From NCBI GenBank assembly GCA_021820645.1, contig JAKADJ010000176.1:1-5693 (forward strand): 5,693 nucleotides of DNA, given 5' to 3'. The position numbers and the translations under genes are program-made. The stretch is from Bacillota bacterium. Lineage in GTDB: Bacteria > Bacillota_E > Sulfobacillia > Sulfobacillales > Sulfobacillaceae. Every line of letters starts with the position of its first letter. Position 1 is the first letter of the stretch. Below the pieces are notes generated by a model. It searched no databases. It saw only the letters and a list, made by a program, of their open reading frames with translations, and was not told the origin of the DNA. This document shows positions 5,223-5,693 of this stretch, piece by piece.

Positions 5223-5693
5223 AGTGGTGATAAGGCCTTGGCGGTGGCCATCCACTGGTTGACGGCCGCGCTGACCCCTAGGGTGATCGGGGAGCTCATC
5301 GCCTGGTTCAAAGCGGCTAACGTGGAATTGCTCGCCGAGGCGGGTACGACTTGCCCCTCAAGGTTGCGTTCGAGAATCTCAATGGTCGACACGCCTGCCG
5401 AGCCTTCTAAGGATAACTGCTGAGCCCACGGCTTAATTTCTTGATATAAGCCGGGACGTAAATTGTGGGCCAACTGCGCATTGACCTGGGCCATGGCCGC
5501 AAAGGTGCGATAAAGGCCCGTCGTCTTGAGATTCCCACGACTTTGGTACTGACTCCAAAACGCCGGGGCCTCTGAAGCCACCGCGTTGGATGCGCTGGGG
5601 TCGAGAAAGCTTGCCGAAGAGTCCTCACAAAATATCTTAAAGGCAGGGGCCGCCTTGCCGCCGATTGCGGCTACCGCGCGCCCCCATGACCGG
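5213..5693 (-). CDS. C-terminal part of a family 84-like beta-N-acetylglucosaminidase (5' end outside window)
   Basis: The frame stays open to the right edge, so the GTG at 5581 is internal and 159 C-terminal residues are visible. They are largely helical, beginning with SWGRAVAAIGGKAAPAF, then FCEDSSASFLDP, and later RTFAAMAQVNAQLA and LYQEIKPWAQQLSLEG. From memory this order and spacing match the helical region behind the catalytic barrel in GH84 enzymes such as clostridial NagJ (a tryptophan-led helix, an F-x-x-N/D-S segment, then L-x-x-E-I-x-PW-x-x-Q). GH84 enzymes remove beta-linked N-acetylglucosamine from glycoproteins or glycans by substrate-assisted catalysis; many are secreted. The catalytic Asp pair, any signal peptide and the start lie outside the window, so activity and location cannot be judged. 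The gene converges on the flavoprotein gene with a 2-base gap. The reading frame is nearly certain; the family call is moderately sure. Confidence 0.68.
   Translation of the reverse strand, partial: RSWGRAVAAIGGKAAPAFKIFCEDSSASFLDPSASNAVASEAPAFWSQYQSRGNLKTTGLYRTFAAMAQVNAQLAHNLRPGLYQEIKPWAQQLSLEGSAGVSTIEILERNLEGQVVPASASNSTLAALNQAMSSPITLGVSAAVNQWMATAKALSPLAP

Noticed and set aside
5238..5628. Small open frames overlapping the right-edge gene
   Set aside because: The minus-strand frame with GH84-like sequence is open to the window edge and explains the region; the others have no support.
1..5693. CRISPR array, tRNA, insertion sequence ends or toxin-antitoxin module
   Set aside because: I saw no regularly spaced repeats beyond the single 20-bp pair, no cloverleaf-like sequence, no transposase and no small paired genes; nearly all bases are in ordinary genes.

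Overview
The window is compact bacterial chromosomal DNA of middling GC content with very little intergenic space. It carries seven protein-coding genes, two of them cut by the window edges. Strong AAGGAGGT-type ribosome binding sites, TTG and GTG starts and a 4-base ATGA overlap suggest a Gram-positive (Bacillota) organism. A Sulfobacillus-like environmental lineage is my guess from overall feel; nothing here proves it. I see no rRNA, tRNA, CRISPR array, insertion sequence or phage gene.

Left part: the 3' end of a homoserine kinase gene (thrB, + strand) runs in from the left edge and meets, tail to tail with a 4-base stop overlap, a pair of minus-strand glycosyltransferase genes (392-1435 and 1432-2493). 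The two are translationally coupled and probably act on the same surface glycan or glycolipid. Upstream of them on the same strand is tag, DNA-3-methyladenine glycosylase I (2562-3122), with its complete zinc-binding set.

Middle: a 77-base divergent promoter region (3123-3199) separates tag from a plus-strand gene pair. It contains a 20-bp-spaced direct repeat, an extended -10 box and a perfect 16-bp AT-rich palindrome, so it looks regulated.

Right part: the plus-strand pair encodes a radical SAM protein of the SplB-related (COG1533, Rv2578c-like) family and, 16 bases later behind a perfect Shine-Dalgarno sequence, a type-II NADH dehydrogenase-like flavoprotein whose usual quinone motif is altered. 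That gene ends 2 bases from the end of a convergent minus-strand gene whose visible 159 residues resemble the C-terminal helical part of family 84 beta-N-acetylglucosaminidases. A long imperfect hairpin covers both stop codons.

Amino-acid synthesis, alkylation repair, glycosyl transfer, a radical SAM/flavoprotein pair and a glycoside hydrolase sit side by side without forming one obvious pathway. The least explained elements are the radical SAM/flavoprotein pair and its shared control region with tag. I did not find a clear new defence or mobile system.
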